DNA of 64,000 nucleotides from Micromonospora cremea (GCF_900143515.1 NZ_FSQT01000002.1:2605501-2669500); one strand, 5' to 3'; shown: positions 8,701 to 20,759, numbered from the stretch's first letter. Made by a program: numbers and translations. Notes: generated by a model not told the origin, from the letters alone.

Positions 8701-8806
8701 GTGCACCATCCTCGCCCATCTGATCCAGGTGCGCCGCAGCACCGCGGTGAAAGGTTCCCCGGGAGTCCCTGTCACCTCTGTCGGGCGCATGGGGAACAAT
8801 GGTGAA

Positions 8807-9628
8807 GTGACCAGGCCCGCATCCACCCGCGCAGCCCGTCTCGACCAGGTCTGCGCCGCTGCCGTCGAGGTGGCCCGCGCCGGCATCACCGAGGTGGACG
8901 CCGACGACGTCGGCGACCACCTGCAGGTCGTGGCCGAGGGCGACCGGCTGGTCACCCACTACTTTGAATGCCGACTCGCCGGCTACCGCGGCTGGCGTTG
9001 GGCGGTCACCGTCACCCGGGTGCCGCGCAGCCGCACGGTGACAATCTGCGAGACGGTGCTGCTGCCCGGCCCCGACGCGCTGCTGGCGCCGGGCTGGCTG
9101 CCCTGGCAGGAGCGGCTCAAGCCCGGCGACCTGGGCCCGGGTGACCTGCTCCCGACCCCGCCGGACGACGAACGGCTGGCCCCCGCCTACCTGCTCTCCG
9201 ACGACCCGGCGGTCGAGGAGACGGCCTGGGAGCTGGGCCTCGGTCGGGCCCGGGTGCTCTCCCGGGAGGGCCGCGCCGACGCGGCGCAGCGTTGGTACGA
9301 CGGCGACCACGGCCCCGCCGCGGCGATCTCCGCCGCTGCCCCGGCCGCCGCTCGCTGCGGCACCTGCGGCTTCTACCTGCCGCTGGCCGGCGCGATGCGG
9401 CAGGCCTTCGGCGCGTGCGGCAACTTCTACGCCCCCGACGACGGCCGGGTGGTGAGCGCCGACCACGGCTGCGGCGCCCACTCCGAGACGCTGATCGAGG
9501 CGGCCGAGACCGCGGTGGAGGAACTGCCCACGGTCTACGACGACAGCGCGGTGGAGGCCATGTCGGTGAGCCGCGCCCCGGGTTCGGTGGAGGCGACCGA
9601 GCCGGCGGAGCCGTACGGGCACTCCTGA
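8807..9628 (+). CDS. DUF3027 family protein
   Basis: A 273-residue soluble protein matching the actinobacterial DUF3027 family, with the RLDQVCAAAVEVARAGITEVD start, GWRWAVTVTRVPRS core and a CGTCGFYLPL ... FGACGNFYAPDDGRVVS cysteine-rich motif that could bind a metal. The function of the family is not known. Start is uncertain: GTG at 8807 (preferred; AACAAT lies 6 nt upstream, a leaderless arrangement) or ATG at 8789. It is divergent from the MFS gene. Confidence 0.85.
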   Translation: MTRPASTRAARLDQVCAAAVEVARAGITEVDADDVGDHLQVVAEGDRLVTHYFECRLAGYRGWRWAVTVTRVPRSRTVTICETVLLPGPDALLAPGWLPWQERLKPGDLGPGDLLPTPPDDERLAPAYLLSDDPAVEETAWELGLGRARVLSREGRADAAQRWYDGDHGPAAAISAAAPAAARCGTCGFYLPLAGAMRQAFGACGNFYAPDDGRVVSADHGCGAHSETLIEAAETAVEELPTVYDDSAVEAMSVSRAPGSVEATEPAEPYGHS

Positions 9629-9633
9629 CGGTC

Positions 9634-9654
9634 CGCGCCGGGTGTCCCGGCGCG
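9634..9654. terminator. bidirectional hairpin terminator
   Basis: CGCGCCGGG / CCCGGCGCG, 9-bp perfect stem with a 3-nt loop, sits 5 nt after the DUF3027 stop and 10 nt before the end of the converging DUF2530 gene. Confidence 0.6.
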
Positions 9655-9664
9655 CCCGGCTGGG

Positions 9665-9913
9665 TCAGCTCGCGCGGCGGCGGCGGCGTCGGTTGGCGTC
9701 GTGCCGCATCATCACGGCGAGGCCGGGGAAGCCCCACAGGAATCCGGCCAGGCAGGTCCAGAGCCAGTTCTCGTGATCGTGCTCGGTCAGCCAGCCCCGG
9801 AAGAAGATCAACAGGACCAGCCCGGCCACTGCCCACCCGATCAGCCCGGCGACGGCGAACGGCACCATCGGCGGGTCCAGCGGCTCGGGCCGCGGAGGCT
9901 GCTCGTTCGGCAC
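9665..9913 (-). CDS. DUF2530 small membrane protein
   Basis: An 82-residue protein when started at the GTG at 9913 (MPNEQPPRPEPLDPP). Two membrane segments (about residues 20-37 and 49-66) are separated by a GWLTEHDHENWLW loop, and the C-terminus is poly-arginine (NRRRRRRAS). This matches the layout of the actinobacterial DUF2530 family, which often sits beside DUF3027 genes. Function unknown. The longer open frame upstream of 9913 would overlap the opposite permease promoter and is unlikely. Confidence 0.75.
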   Translation of the reverse strand: MPNEQPPRPEPLDPPMVPFAVAGLIGWAVAGLVLLIFFRGWLTEHDHENWLWTCLAGFLWGFPGLAVMMRHDANRRRRRRAS

Positions 9914-10001
9914 CCGGCAAGCGTACGCGATCAACTTCCCCTGCCCGCCGGTGATCTGGGACGATGCGCGCGACAACCGGAAGATCACCTGCGAGGACCT
10001 G

Positions 10002-11480
<1,479 letters not shown>

Positions 11481-11542
11481 CGCACGTCCGGGCGCGGGAT
11501 CCGAATCGGATTCCCCGCCCGGAACAGCACTAACGTCCTCGT

Positions 11543-11577
11543 GAGCCTGGTCATATCGGATGTCGTTAGCCAGGCTC
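11543..11577. promoter_or_regulatory. inverted repeat, candidate MarR operator 1
   Basis: GAGCCTGG (11543-11550) and CCAGGCTC (11570-11577) are perfect inverted arms around 19 nt, just upstream of the MarR gene. Such spacing fits a looped or double operator. Inferred. Confidence 0.4.
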
Positions 11578-11579
11578 AT

Positions 11580-11594
11580 TAGTTAAGCTAACTA
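11580..11594. promoter_or_regulatory. perfect palindrome over the -10 box, candidate MarR operator 2
   Basis: TAGTTAAGCTAACTA has 6-bp perfect arms around AGC. It contains TAAGCT (11583-11588), a TANNNT -10 box ending 8 nt before the GTG at 11597. A regulator bound here would block its own leaderless transcript, the standard MarR arrangement. Confidence 0.6.
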
Positions 11595-11596
11595 TC

Positions 11597-12046
11597 GTGA
11601 CGGAGCGGACGGTGACGGCGGAACGCGTGCCACCGGCGCAGCTGGCTCCCCAGTTGCGTGATGCGATCACCCGACTCAACCGGCGGGTCCGCCAGGCCCG
11701 ACCGGTCGGCGACCTCACGGTCACCCAGGTCTCCGCGCTCACCAGCCTGCGGCTGGCGGGCGCGCTGACGCCCCGGGAACTGGCCGACGTGGAGCGGGTG
11801 CAGCCACCGACGATGACCAAGATCGTCGCGAAGTTGGAGGACCGCGGCCTCGTGCAGCGGACCCCCCATCCGACCGACGGCCGGCAGGTCATCCTCGCGG
11901 CGACCGAAGGAGGGCAGGCCGTGCTCGACCAGTTCGAGCGGGCCCGCGATGAGTGGCTGGCCCACCGGCTGGCCGCGCTCGACGATGACGAACGGGAGAC
12001 CCTGCAGAGGGCCGCCCAGCTTCTTCAGCAGCTCGCTCGCGCCTGA
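11597..12046 (+). CDS. MarR-family transcriptional regulator
   Basis: A 149-residue winged-helix protein with a GTG start. Residues 20-95 hold the MarR fold: LTVTQVSALTSLRLAGALTPRELADVERVQPPTMTKIVAKLEDRGLVQRTPHPTDGRQ gives the recognition helix and the wing with its conserved DGR. It dimerises through terminal helices and usually responds to small phenolic or antibiotic ligands. The MFS exporter 71 nt downstream on the same strand is its probable target, together with itself. Confidence 0.92.
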   Translation: MTERTVTAERVPPAQLAPQLRDAITRLNRRVRQARPVGDLTVTQVSALTSLRLAGALTPRELADVERVQPPTMTKIVAKLEDRGLVQRTPHPTDGRQVILAATEGGQAVLDQFERARDEWLAHRLAALDDDERETLQRAAQLLQQLARA

Positions 12047-12117
12047 GCCGCGCCCGCGCCACCGGGCCGTGCCGTCACCTGTCGATGACGCGTACGTCCG
12101 GAGGAGGCGCACCAAGA

Positions 12118-13401
12118 GTGCGGGCCAAGTTGAGCACGATGTTCCAGTCCCTGCAGGTTCGCAACTACCGGCTTTTCGCATCCGGCCAGCTGATCAAGCT
12201 GATCGGCGTCTGGATGATGTTCATCGCCCAGGACTGGCTCGTTCTCGAGCTCTCCGACAACTCGGCCACCGCGCTCGGCGTGGTCACCGCGCTCCAGTTC
12301 ACCCCCGTGCTGCTGCTCACGCTGCTCTCCGGCCGGCTCGCCGACCGGTACGACAAGCGGGTGCTGCTCTTCGCCGCCAACGCCTTCTGGACCCTGCTGG
12401 CGCTCGGCATGTCCCTGCTGGTCCTCACCGACCTGGTGCAGCTCTGGCACGTGTTCGCCTTCGCCGCGCTGCTCGGCACGGCCAACGCCGTGGAGACCCC
12501 GGTCCGCCAGGCGTTCGTCTCCGAGCTGGTCGGCACGCCGCTGCTGCCCAACGCGCTGTCGCTGAACGCGGCCGTTTTCAACTCCGCCCGGATCGTCGGC
12601 CCGGCCGTCGCCGGCCTGGCCATCGCCGCCTTCGACGTGGGGCCGGTCTTCCTCTTCACCGCGCTCAGCTCGATCGCGCCGCTGGTCAACGTCGTGCGGA
12701 TGCGGACGACCGAGCTGCACCGCGACGCCCTGCTGCCGCGGGACGAGCGTGCCTCCGCCCGGGTGGTCGACGGGCTGCGGTACGTGTGGCGCCGGCCGGA
12801 CCTCCTGCTGCCGATGGCGGTGATGTCGGTGATCGGCATGTCGTTGTTCAACTTCCAGCTCACGCTGGCCGCGCTGGCCAAGACGGTCTTCCACACCGGC
12901 GCCGCCTCCTTCGGCCTGTTCAGCACCGCGCTGGCGGTCGGCGCGCTGGGCGGCGCGCTCAGCGGCACCGGCCGGCGTAGCCGCCCGTCGGTCTGGCTGG
13001 TGCTCGGTGCCGCGATCGCCTGCGCCAGTTTCGGCACCCTGGTCGGCTTCGCGTCGACGTACTGGCTGGTCGTGACCCTGCTCGTGCCGACCGGCTTCTT
13101 CATGGTCTTCTTCGCTCAGGCCGCCAACCAGCGGGTCCAGCTGGGCGTGGACGCGGCCTTCCGTGGTCGGGTGATGGCCCTGTGGGTCCTGGTGTTCCTG
13201 GGTACCAACCCGGTCGGCGCACCGCTGATCGGCTGGATCGCGGAGCGCTTCGGCGCCGGCGCCAGCATCTGGATGGGCGGGTTGATCTCGCTGGCCACCG
13301 CGTTGATCGCGCTCACCTGGCAGCTGCGCCGCTCCGGCGCCCGGCTGCGCTTCCGGGTGCTGCCGATGCCCCGCTTCTACGTGACCTCCACCGACTGCTG
13401 A
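12118..13401 (+). CDS. MFS exporter (EntS-like)
   Basis: A 427-residue, 12-segment transporter of the enterobactin-exporter-like MFS group. It begins with FQSLQVRNYRLFASGQLIK and has the cytoplasmic loop 2-3 motif GRLADRYDKRVLLF. GTG at 12118 was selected because a strong GGAGGAGG site lies at 12100-12107; an ATG at 12085 lacks one. Placed behind a marR gene, it is probably an inducible drug or metabolite efflux pump. A strong terminator follows the stop. Confidence 0.88.
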   Translation: MRAKLSTMFQSLQVRNYRLFASGQLIKLIGVWMMFIAQDWLVLELSDNSATALGVVTALQFTPVLLLTLLSGRLADRYDKRVLLFAANAFWTLLALGMSLLVLTDLVQLWHVFAFAALLGTANAVETPVRQAFVSELVGTPLLPNALSLNAAVFNSARIVGPAVAGLAIAAFDVGPVFLFTALSSIAPLVNVVRMRTTELHRDALLPRDERASARVVDGLRYVWRRPDLLLPMAVMSVIGMSLFNFQLTLAALAKTVFHTGAASFGLFSTALAVGALGGALSGTGRRSRPSVWLVLGAAIACASFGTLVGFASTYWLVVTLLVPTGFFMVFFAQAANQRVQLGVDAAFRGRVMALWVLVFLGTNPVGAPLIGWIAERFGAGASIWMGGLISLATALIALTWQLRRSGARLRFRVLPMPRFYVTSTDC

Positions 13402-13407
13402 GGTGTC

Positions 13408-13455
13408 AGGAAGGGCCCCTTGTTATCGGATTTTGCATAACAAGGGGCCCTTCCT
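13408..13455 (+). terminator. strong hairpin terminator
   Basis: A 19-bp perfect stem (13408-13426 / 13437-13455) with a 10-nt loop starts 7 nt after the MFS stop. No T-tract follows, which is usual for actinobacterial terminators. Its inner stem AGGAAGGGCCCCTT is shared with the hairpin at 17346. Confidence 0.85.
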
Positions 13456-13559
13456 AACGCCCGGCCCCCGGGCGCGAGCCGGGCGGGTCGTGTTGAGCGG
13501 ATGGCGCGGATGCGGCCATTTCGGTGGCGGGCCGGCACGACGGGGCTTAGCGTCGATAC

Positions 13560-14069
13560 GTGGACGTCGGACGCGCGCTCATGCTGGCCCTGGCGTTCCT
13601 CGCCGTGGCCAGCCTGCCGGCGGCCTTTGCTCTGCTCTTCTGCGCCGACGAGATCATGGATCGGGTGGTCTGCGGCTGGTCCGAGTGGCGCGACCGGCGA
13701 CGGGAACGACGGACCATCGCCCGTCTCGACCGCGCCATCGAGGCCGACGCCCTGACCCGGGACATCGACCTCAGCGAGTTTGACCGGGCCGACCGGCGGC
13801 CCCTGGAACAGCTCGCCGCCGACCTGCGGCGCCTCGGCGGCCAACGGCTCGGCGGCACCGGCCGGTCGATGGTCTGGCACGGCGCGGTGGTCCAGGCGTA
13901 CGACGACCGGCTCCGACTGGCCTGCCGCGCCCTCGGCATCACCGAACACCTCGCCGAGCTGAGCGGCGTCGACCAGGAAATCGAGCGAGTCCGGGTGGAA
14001 GGTGTGCTGCACGCCGCCGGGCTGGCACTGCCGGCGGCCCGAGCCGGGCACCGGCAGCGGCACCACTGA
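13560..14069 (+). CDS. hypothetical membrane-anchored protein
   Basis: A 169-residue protein with a GTG start. One hydrophobic segment (about residues 7-29) precedes a highly charged Arg/Asp/Glu-rich cytoplasmic part likely to be helical (SEWRDRRRERRTIARLDRAIEAD). No named domain recognised. It is followed at 11 nt by thpR on the same strand. Leaderless or weakly initiated: no clear ribosome site is seen. Confidence 0.7.
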   Translation: MDVGRALMLALAFLAVASLPAAFALLFCADEIMDRVVCGWSEWRDRRRERRTIARLDRAIEADALTRDIDLSEFDRADRRPLEQLAADLRRLGGQRLGGTGRSMVWHGAVVQAYDDRLRLACRALGITEHLAELSGVDQEIERVRVEGVLHAAGLALPAARAGHRQRHH

Positions 14070-14080
14070 TCGGTCGACGG

Positions 14081-14659
14081 TTGCGGCTCTTCGTCGCGGT
14101 CTATCCGCCCATCGACGCGGTCACCCACCTCGGCGCGCAGGTCGCCCGGCTGCGGATCGGGGCGGCAGCAGCCGCCGGCACCAACGTCCGACTCGCCGAC
14201 CCGGCCCACCTGCACCTCACCCTGGCCTTCCTCGGTGACGTCGAGGCGGCTCGGCTGGTCGAAATGGAGAGCGCACTCGGGCTGGCCGCAGAGTGGTTCC
14301 GTGACGGCCGGGACGCCTCGCCCCGGCTGAGTCTCGGCGGGGGCGGCCGGTTTGGCCGGGGGCGGTTCACCGTGCTCTGGGTGGATCTCCGTGGCGACGT
14401 CGAGGCGCTGCACGTGCTGGCGAGGCTGATCCGGTCCCGGCTGCGGCACGCTCGGCTGCCGCACGACGACAAGCCGTTCCGCCCGCACCTGACCGTCGCC
14501 CGGCCCGGCGACCGGGTGGACCCGGCCGACATCGAGGCCGACCGGGCAACTCTGGACGACTACCAGGGCCCACCGTGGGCGGCGACCGAGCTGCTGCTGG
14601 TGAGCAGCCACGTCGGCCCCCGGCCGCGCTACGACCGCCTCGCCGCCTGGCCGCTCTGA
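14081..14659 (+). CDS. thpR: RNA 2',3'-cyclic phosphodiesterase
   Basis: A 192-residue 2H-phosphoesterase with a TTG start. It carries both catalytic HxTx motifs, HLTLAFLG near residue 46 and HLTVARPG near residue 137, and the typical RLFVAVYPP N-terminus. ThpR/LigT proteins hydrolyse 2',3'-cyclic phosphates in RNA or nucleotides; the bacterial physiological role is uncertain. Length is normal for the family. It converges on sepH. Confidence 0.92.
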   Translation: MRLFVAVYPPIDAVTHLGAQVARLRIGAAAAAGTNVRLADPAHLHLTLAFLGDVEAARLVEMESALGLAAEWFRDGRDASPRLSLGGGGRFGRGRFTVLWVDLRGDVEALHVLARLIRSRLRHARLPHDDKPFRPHLTVARPGDRVDPADIEADRATLDDYQGPPWAATELLLVSSHVGPRPRYDRLAAWPL

Positions 14660-14704
14660 CTCAGCTCGCAACCGGCGGTGGTGCCACCAGTGCCTCGCGC
14701 TGAC

Positions 14705-14723
14705 GGGTGGCGAACCGCCACCC
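14705..14723. terminator. hairpin between thpR and sepH
   Basis: GGGTGGCG / CGCCACCC, an 8-bp perfect stem with a 3-nt loop, lies between the two convergent genes and could serve both. Confidence 0.6.
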
Positions 14724-14737
14724 GCCAACGCGAAGCG

Positions 14738-15817
14738 TCAGGAGGACTCGCGCGCGGCGGGACCGCTGCCGAAGAGCACGTCGTCCCAGCTCGGCAGCCG
14801 CTTGCGCGGCTTGCCGTTGGCATCGGTGGACTCGCCGCCGGCAGCCGCAGCGGCGCCCGTCCGGCGGGGCCGCAGCACCGCCAGCGACGGCACGGCCGGC
14901 ACCTCCTTGGGCGCGTCCGAGTCGTCGTCGAACGCCGACCCTTGGCCGCCGCCGAGCAGTGCCGCGGCACCACCACCGACCGGCCGCTGCCGGGGCGCGT
15001 CCGACCCGGCCAGGGCGGCCGGGGTACGCGGCTCCAGGCCACGGCCCGACGAGGCGCCGAGCGGGCGGTCCAGCGAGGCGAGCAGTGCGTCCCGCCCGGC
15101 CCGGATCGGGTCCCGGCCAGGACGCGGATGCTCCGAGGCTGCCGGCAACCCGTGCCCACCGCGGCTCGGCTCGCCGCGCGACGGACCGGGCAGCGCGTGC
15201 CCGCCCCGCTCCGGCGCAGGCTCCTGCCCGAGGATCGGCGTGGGCCGCTCGGCGCACAGGTACTGCGCCATGTCGTCGTGCGGGGTGACCGCCTGCCGGG
15301 TCTTGTCGAGATCCCAGATCGCCTGAGCGGTGGCCTTGCCGGACGGCCAGGTGGCGATGATCCGCCAGGTGCCGTCGTCGCGGCGGTATGCGTCCCAGGA
15401 AATCTTCTCGGTGTCGATGCCGTGCTGGCTCAGCCGGCCGTTGACCACCTCGGCCAGCGGGGTCGGCTTCTCCGCGCCCTTGAGCCGGGTGCGGCGGGCA
15501 TGCTGGGCGAGCATCGCCCGCTCCTGGAGTACCGGGCCGGCGTAACGCAGGACCCGGTCGACCGGCACGCCGGCGATCCGTGCGACGTCCTCGGCGGACT
15601 CACCGGAGCGGATGCGGGCCTGGATGTCCCGGGGGGACAGTGAGGGGATCGGGTCGGCGGCGGTCGGCGCGGCCGCGAGGGGCGGAGCGCCCGGCTCCGC
15701 GTGCAGGGCGCCGGCGATCCGCTCGTCGATCGGCAGGGCGAGCAGCCGCCCGACCTCGTCGGCGAGAACCAGAGCATGGCCGTCCTCGGAGAGGGCGACG
15801 AAGCGTACTGGGCGCAT
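14738..15817 (-). CDS. sepH: septation protein SepH
   Basis: A 359-residue protein starting at ATG 15817 after a GGAGGC site. Residues 1-40 (MRPVRFVALSEDGHALVLAD) and 62-170 form the conserved DUF3071 region with a helix-turn-helix-like segment (IRSGESAEDVARIAGVPVDRVLRYAGPV). A low-complexity Pro/Gly/Arg linker leads to the conserved end RKRLPSWDDVLFG. SepH is known from Streptomyces and Mycobacterium to bind FtsZ and stimulate its assembly at division septa. The gene is single and lies between terminators. Confidence 0.93.
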   Translation of the reverse strand: MRPVRFVALSEDGHALVLADEVGRLLALPIDERIAGALHAEPGAPPLAAAPTAADPIPSLSPRDIQARIRSGESAEDVARIAGVPVDRVLRYAGPVLQERAMLAQHARRTRLKGAEKPTPLAEVVNGRLSQHGIDTEKISWDAYRRDDGTWRIIATWPSGKATAQAIWDLDKTRQAVTPHDDMAQYLCAERPTPILGQEPAPERGGHALPGPSRGEPSRGGHGLPAASEHPRPGRDPIRAGRDALLASLDRPLGASSGRGLEPRTPAALAGSDAPRQRPVGGGAAALLGGGQGSAFDDDSDAPKEVPAVPSLAVLRPRRTGAAAAAGGESTDANGKPRKRLPSWDDVLFGSGPAARESS

Positions 15818-15952
15818 AGCGTTGCCTCCGTCCCGCTTCGCTGGCCGCACGCCACGAGTCGGCCACCCAGGCGTCTCGGACCACCGTACGCGCATCTGTC
15901 TCGAGGTGGGGGAAGCGACACCCCGCATGTCGCGACTGAGCTGCAACGATGA

Positions 15953-15996
15953 TCACGGTCGGTGTCCGCCGGGGCCCCGACGGACACCGACCGTGA
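15953..15996 (-). terminator. strong hairpin terminator for serC
   Basis: A 16-bp perfect stem (15953-15968 / 15981-15996) with a 12-nt loop begins 6 nt past the serC stop on the minus strand. Confidence 0.85.
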
Positions 15997-16002
15997 CGAT
16001 CC

Positions 16003-17250
<1,248 letters not shown>

Positions 17251-17345
17251 TCATCCTCGCACCCGGCCCGGGCAGTGGAGGTCGGGGTCCCGAGGGCGAG
17301 TCTGAGTCCTTCGCCACACCCGGCGCCGCCCGCCCGGCCGGGGTC

Positions 17346-17393
17346 AGGAAGGGCCCCTTCCTACAGACGAGGCGTGGAGAAGGGGCCCTTCCT
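17346..17393 (-). terminator. hairpin terminator for the citrate synthase gene
   Basis: A 15-bp perfect stem (17346-17360 / 17379-17393) with an 18-nt loop sits 6 nt beyond the stop of the minus-strand citrate synthase. Its AGGAAGGGCCCCTT stem is identical to that at 13408. Confidence 0.8.
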
Positions 17394-17399
17394 TACCGA

Positions 17400-18506
17400 T
17401 CAGACGCCGTGGGGGATGGCGCTCCAGCCTTCGACCTCGCTGGGCTTGCGGCTGGCCGGGCCGATGTAGCGGGCGGACGGGCGAACCAGCCGCTGCAGGC
17501 GCTTCTGCTCCAGGATGTGCGCGCTCCAGCCGCCCATCCGGGCGCAGGTGAACATGGAGGTGAACATGTGCGCCGGCACCTCGGCGAAGTCCAGCACGAC
17601 GGCCGACCAGAACTCGACGTTGGTCGCCAGCACCCGGTCCGGGCGGCGGGCCTGCAACTCGGCCAGAGCCGCCTTCTCCAGCGCCTCGGCGATCTCGAAG
17701 CGCGGCGCGCCCAGCTCCTTGGCGGTACGCCGGAGCACTCGGGCGCGCGGGTCCTCCGCCCGGTAGACCCGGTGGCCGAAGCCCATCAGCCGCTCGCCGC
17801 GGTCCAGCACGCCCTTGACGTAGCCCTCCGCGTCGCCGCTGCGCTCCACCGCCTCCAGCATGCTGAGCACCCGGGACGGGGCGCCGCCGTGTAGCGGGCC
17901 GGAGAGCGCGCCGATGCCCGACGAGATGCAGGCCGCCGCGTCCGCCCCGGTGGAGGCGACGATGCGGGCGGTGAAGGTGGAGGCGTTCAGGCCGTGCTCG
18001 GCGGCCGAGATGAAGTACGCGTCGACGGCCTTGACGTGCCGCGGGTCAGGCTCGCCCCGCCAGCGCTTCATGAACCGCTCGACGATGGTCTGCGCCTTGT
18101 CGATCTCCTTCTGCGGCACCGCCGGCAGGCCGAGGCCCCGGGCGGACTGGGCGACGAAGGAGAGCGCGGTCACCGAGACCCGGGCGAGGTCCTCGCGGGC
18201 CTGCTCGTCGGAGATGTCCAGCAGCTGGCTCAGACCCCAGTACGGGGCCAGCATGGCGACCGCGGACTGCACGTCCACCCGGATGTCGCCGGAGTGCACC
18301 GGCACCGGGAACGGCTCCGCCGGCGGCAGGCCCGGCCCGAATCGGCCGTCGACCAGCAGCGCCCACACGTTGCCGAACGAGACCTGGCCGATCAGATCCT
18401 CGATGTCGACCCCGCGATAGCGCAGCGCACCACCCTCACGGTCAGGTTCGGCGATCTCGGTCTCGAAGGCGACAACGCCCTCCAGTCCGGGTTTGAAATC
18501 GGCCAT
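17400..18506 (-). CDS. citrate synthase 2
   Basis: A 368-residue citrate synthase of the short actinobacterial 'citrate synthase 2' type, with RYRGVDIEDLI, the active-site regions EHGLNASTFTARI and GPLHGGAPS, and GFGHRVYRAEDPRA. It condenses acetyl-CoA and oxaloacetate. It is divergent from pdxH, a pairing common in actinomycetes. Whether it is the main TCA enzyme or a methylcitrate-type paralogue cannot be told from sequence alone. Confidence 0.9.
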   Translation of the reverse strand: MADFKPGLEGVVAFETEIAEPDREGGALRYRGVDIEDLIGQVSFGNVWALLVDGRFGPGLPPAEPFPVPVHSGDIRVDVQSAVAMLAPYWGLSQLLDISDEQAREDLARVSVTALSFVAQSARGLGLPAVPQKEIDKAQTIVERFMKRWRGEPDPRHVKAVDAYFISAAEHGLNASTFTARIVASTGADAAACISSGIGALSGPLHGGAPSRVLSMLEAVERSGDAEGYVKGVLDRGERLMGFGHRVYRAEDPRARVLRRTAKELGAPRFEIAEALEKAALAELQARRPDRVLATNVEFWSAVVLDFAEVPAHMFTSMFTCARMGGWSAHILEQKRLQRLVRPSARYIGPASRKPSEVEGWSAIPHGV

Positions 18507-18589
18507 GTCGCTCTCCTGGATCTGGTCGGTGCGCCCGGTCAGCTCATCCGGCCCGGTCGGCCGAGCGCCTCAGGCGACCCTCAGGGATG

Positions 18590-18600
18590 TGTTCGGAACA
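18590..18600. promoter_or_regulatory. 11-bp palindrome in a divergent promoter region
   Basis: TGTTCGGAACA has 5-bp perfect arms around a central G, within the 250-bp space between the citrate synthase and pdxH. It may be an operator; it does not match a full LexA box. Low certainty. Confidence 0.25.
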
Positions 18601-18756
18601 TCTTGCCTGCTGAGTAACCAGATACGCGACCCGCTGCCACTGTGCTGCACACGACATCCCCGGACGCGCATTTCCCGCGCCGCTCGGTGAGACTGGGCGG
18701 TGCGTGCTGGCCAGCGCGGGAGGGCGCCGGCGGGGCCGCCGAGAAGGAGTGCGAAC

Positions 18757-19449
18757 GTGACGGGAGACACACCCGCCCCGGCTGCGATGCGTAACGAGTA
18801 CGCCGCGGACCTGGGCCTGACCGAGGCTGACCTGGCCGCCGACTGGCACACCCAGTTCGACCGCTGGTTCGCCGACGCGGTGGCCTTCGGGCTACCCGAA
18901 CCCAACGCGATGGTGGTGGGCACCGCCGACGCCGCCGGCCGGCCGAGCGGGCGGACGGTGCTGCTGAAGGGGTACGACCCGGACGGCTTCGTCTTCTTCA
19001 CCAACCACCTCTCGCGCAAGGGCGTCGAGGCGTCCGCCAACCCGTACGCCAGCCTGGTCTTCCCCTGGTTCCCGATGCAGCGTCAGGTGGTGGTCACCGG
19101 GCGGATCGCCCCGGTCGACCGCTCGGTGACCGAGGCGTACTTCGCCAGCCGCCCGCGCGGCTCCCAGCTGGGCGCCTGGGCCAGCCCCCAGTCGCAGGTC
19201 GTGCCGGACCGGGCGGCGCTGGAGGAGAGCTACCGGGCGGCGGCCGAGCGGTTCGACGGCGAGCCCGTGATCCCGACCCCGCCGCACTGGGGCGGGCTGC
19301 GGGTCCGGCCCGACTCGGTGGAGTTCTGGCAGGGCCGGGCCGGTCGGTTGCACGACCGGCTGCGCTTCCGCCGTACCGACGACGGCCCGCCCGACGACCG
19401 CCCGAGCGGCGAGAGCGAGAGCTGGACCGTCGAGCGGTTGGCGCCGTGA
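18757..19449 (+). CDS. pdxH: pyridoxamine 5'-phosphate oxidase
   Basis: A 230-residue FMN enzyme with GTG start and GAAGGAG site 9 nt upstream. Family motifs visible are [55 protein letters not shown] and the C-terminal PHWGGLRV...[13 protein letters not shown] that binds substrate and FMN. It oxidises PNP/PMP to PLP. Its GTGA stop/start overlap with the next MFS gene implies coupling. Confidence 0.95.
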   Translation: MTGDTPAPAAMRNEYAADLGLTEADLAADWHTQFDRWFADAVAFGLPEPNAMVVGTADAAGRPSGRTVLLKGYDPDGFVFFTNHLSRKGVEASANPYASLVFPWFPMQRQVVVTGRIAPVDRSVTEAYFASRPRGSQLGAWASPQSQVVPDRAALEESYRAAAERFDGEPVIPTPPHWGGLRVRPDSVEFWQGRAGRLHDRLRFRRTDDGPPDDRPSGESESWTVERLAP

Positions 19450-20741
19450 CGGAGGTGCAGGAGACCCGGCCGCGCGGAGCGCGCCGCTGGGCGATCGACG
19501 TGCGTCCGCTTCGCGTGCCGGCGTACCGGCGGCTCTGGCTCGGCAACACCGTGGCGATGTTCGGCTTCCAGTTCACCGCCGTCGCCGTGCCGGTGGAGAT
19601 GTACGCGCTGACCAACGACTCGTTCTGGGTCGGTCTGCTGGGCGTGGCGGCCTTCGTACCGCTGCTGGTCTTCGGGCTCTGGGGTGGCGCGGTCGCCGAC
19701 GCCCGCGACCGCCGGGTGGTGCTGCTCGGCGGGTCGGTGCTGCTCTGGGCGTCGACCCTCGGGCTGCTGGTCCAGGCGCTGCTGGACGTGGGCAGCCCGG
19801 TGCTGCTGCTGGCGCTGATGGCGGTGCAGTCGGTGGCGTTCGCGATCAGCTCGCCGGCCCGCAGCGCGATGCTGCCCCGGCTGGTTCCCGACCACCTGGT
19901 GCCGGCCGCCAGCACCCTGAACTACACCACCTTCACCGCAGCCTCGGTGGCCGGCCCGCTCGCCGCAGGCCTGATCCTCGCCGCCTCGCCGGACACGGCG
20001 GTGGTGCTGCCGATCGCGTACGGGGTCGACGCGGTGCTGTTCACCGCCATGCTCTGGGCCGCACTGCGACTGCCTGCGCTGCCACCCGAGCCGACCGCCG
20101 ACGGCGAACCCCGCCGCGCCGGCCTGGCGAGCGTGATCGACGGGTTCCGCTACCTGGCCACCACGCCGGTGCTGCTGCTCTCCTTCGGGGTGGACCTGAT
20201 CGCGATGATCCTGGCCATGCCGCGGGCGCTCTTCCCGGAGATCGCCCACGAGCGGTTCGGCGGCGGTGGCGCGGTCGGCCTGCTCTACGCCGCCATCGCG
20301 ATCGGGTCGATGATCGGTGGGCTCACCTCCGGCTGGATCGGTCGGCTCCGCCGGCAGGGGCTCGGCCTGGTGGTCGCGGTGGTCGCCTGGGGACTCGCGA
20401 TCGCCGCGGCCGGGCTCGCCCACCAGCTCTGGCTGATGGTCCTGCTCCTCGCCGTGGCCGGCGCCGCCGACCTGGTCAGCGCGGTGCTCCGGCAGTCCAT
20501 GCTGCTGGTGTACGCGCCGGACCGGATGCGCGGCCGACTCCAGGGCGTCAACACGGTGGTGGTGGCCGGCGGGCCGCGCCTGGGCGACCTGCGCGCCGGC
20601 ACGATGGCCGCCGGATTCGGTGGCGGGGTGGCGTGGGTGGCCGGCGGGCTCGCCTCGGCGGTGCTCGTGGTCGTGCTGGCGGCAGCCTTCCCGGCGCTGC
20701 TGCGCTACCGGGCGGCGGCGTCGAGCGGCGACCGGACGTGA
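19446..20741 (+). CDS. MFS transporter
   Basis: A 431-residue protein with about 12 membrane segments, of the same broad EntS-like group as the carrier at 12118: [30 protein letters not shown] and [17 protein letters not shown]. It overlaps pdxH by 4 nt, so it is co-translated with it. A role in moving a vitamer or a B6-dependent product is possible but only positional. It ends 18 nt before the aldose epimerase gene. Confidence 0.85.
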   Translation: MTEVQETRPRGARRWAIDVRPLRVPAYRRLWLGNTVAMFGFQFTAVAVPVEMYALTNDSFWVGLLGVAAFVPLLVFGLWGGAVADARDRRVVLLGGSVLLWASTLGLLVQALLDVGSPVLLLALMAVQSVAFAISSPARSAMLPRLVPDHLVPAASTLNYTTFTAASVAGPLAAGLILAASPDTAVVLPIAYGVDAVLFTAMLWAALRLPALPPEPTADGEPRRAGLASVIDGFRYLATTPVLLLSFGVDLIAMILAMPRALFPEIAHERFGGGGAVGLLYAAIAIGSMIGGLTSGWIGRLRRQGLGLVVAVVAWGLAIAAAGLAHQLWLMVLLLAVAGAADLVSAVLRQSMLLVYAPDRMRGRLQGVNTVVVAGGPRLGDLRAGTMAAGFGGGVAWVAGGLASAVLVVVLAAAFPALLRYRAAASSGDRT

Positions 20742-20746
20742 CCGGT

Positions 20747-20752
20747 TAGGGT
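20747..20752 (+). promoter_or_regulatory. -10 box (TAGGGT), leaderless start
   Basis: TAGGGT fits TANNNT and lies 7 nt before the ATG at 20760 with no ribosome site between, suggesting a separate leaderless transcript for the epimerase. Confidence 0.4.
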
Positions 20753-20759
20753 CGCCGGC

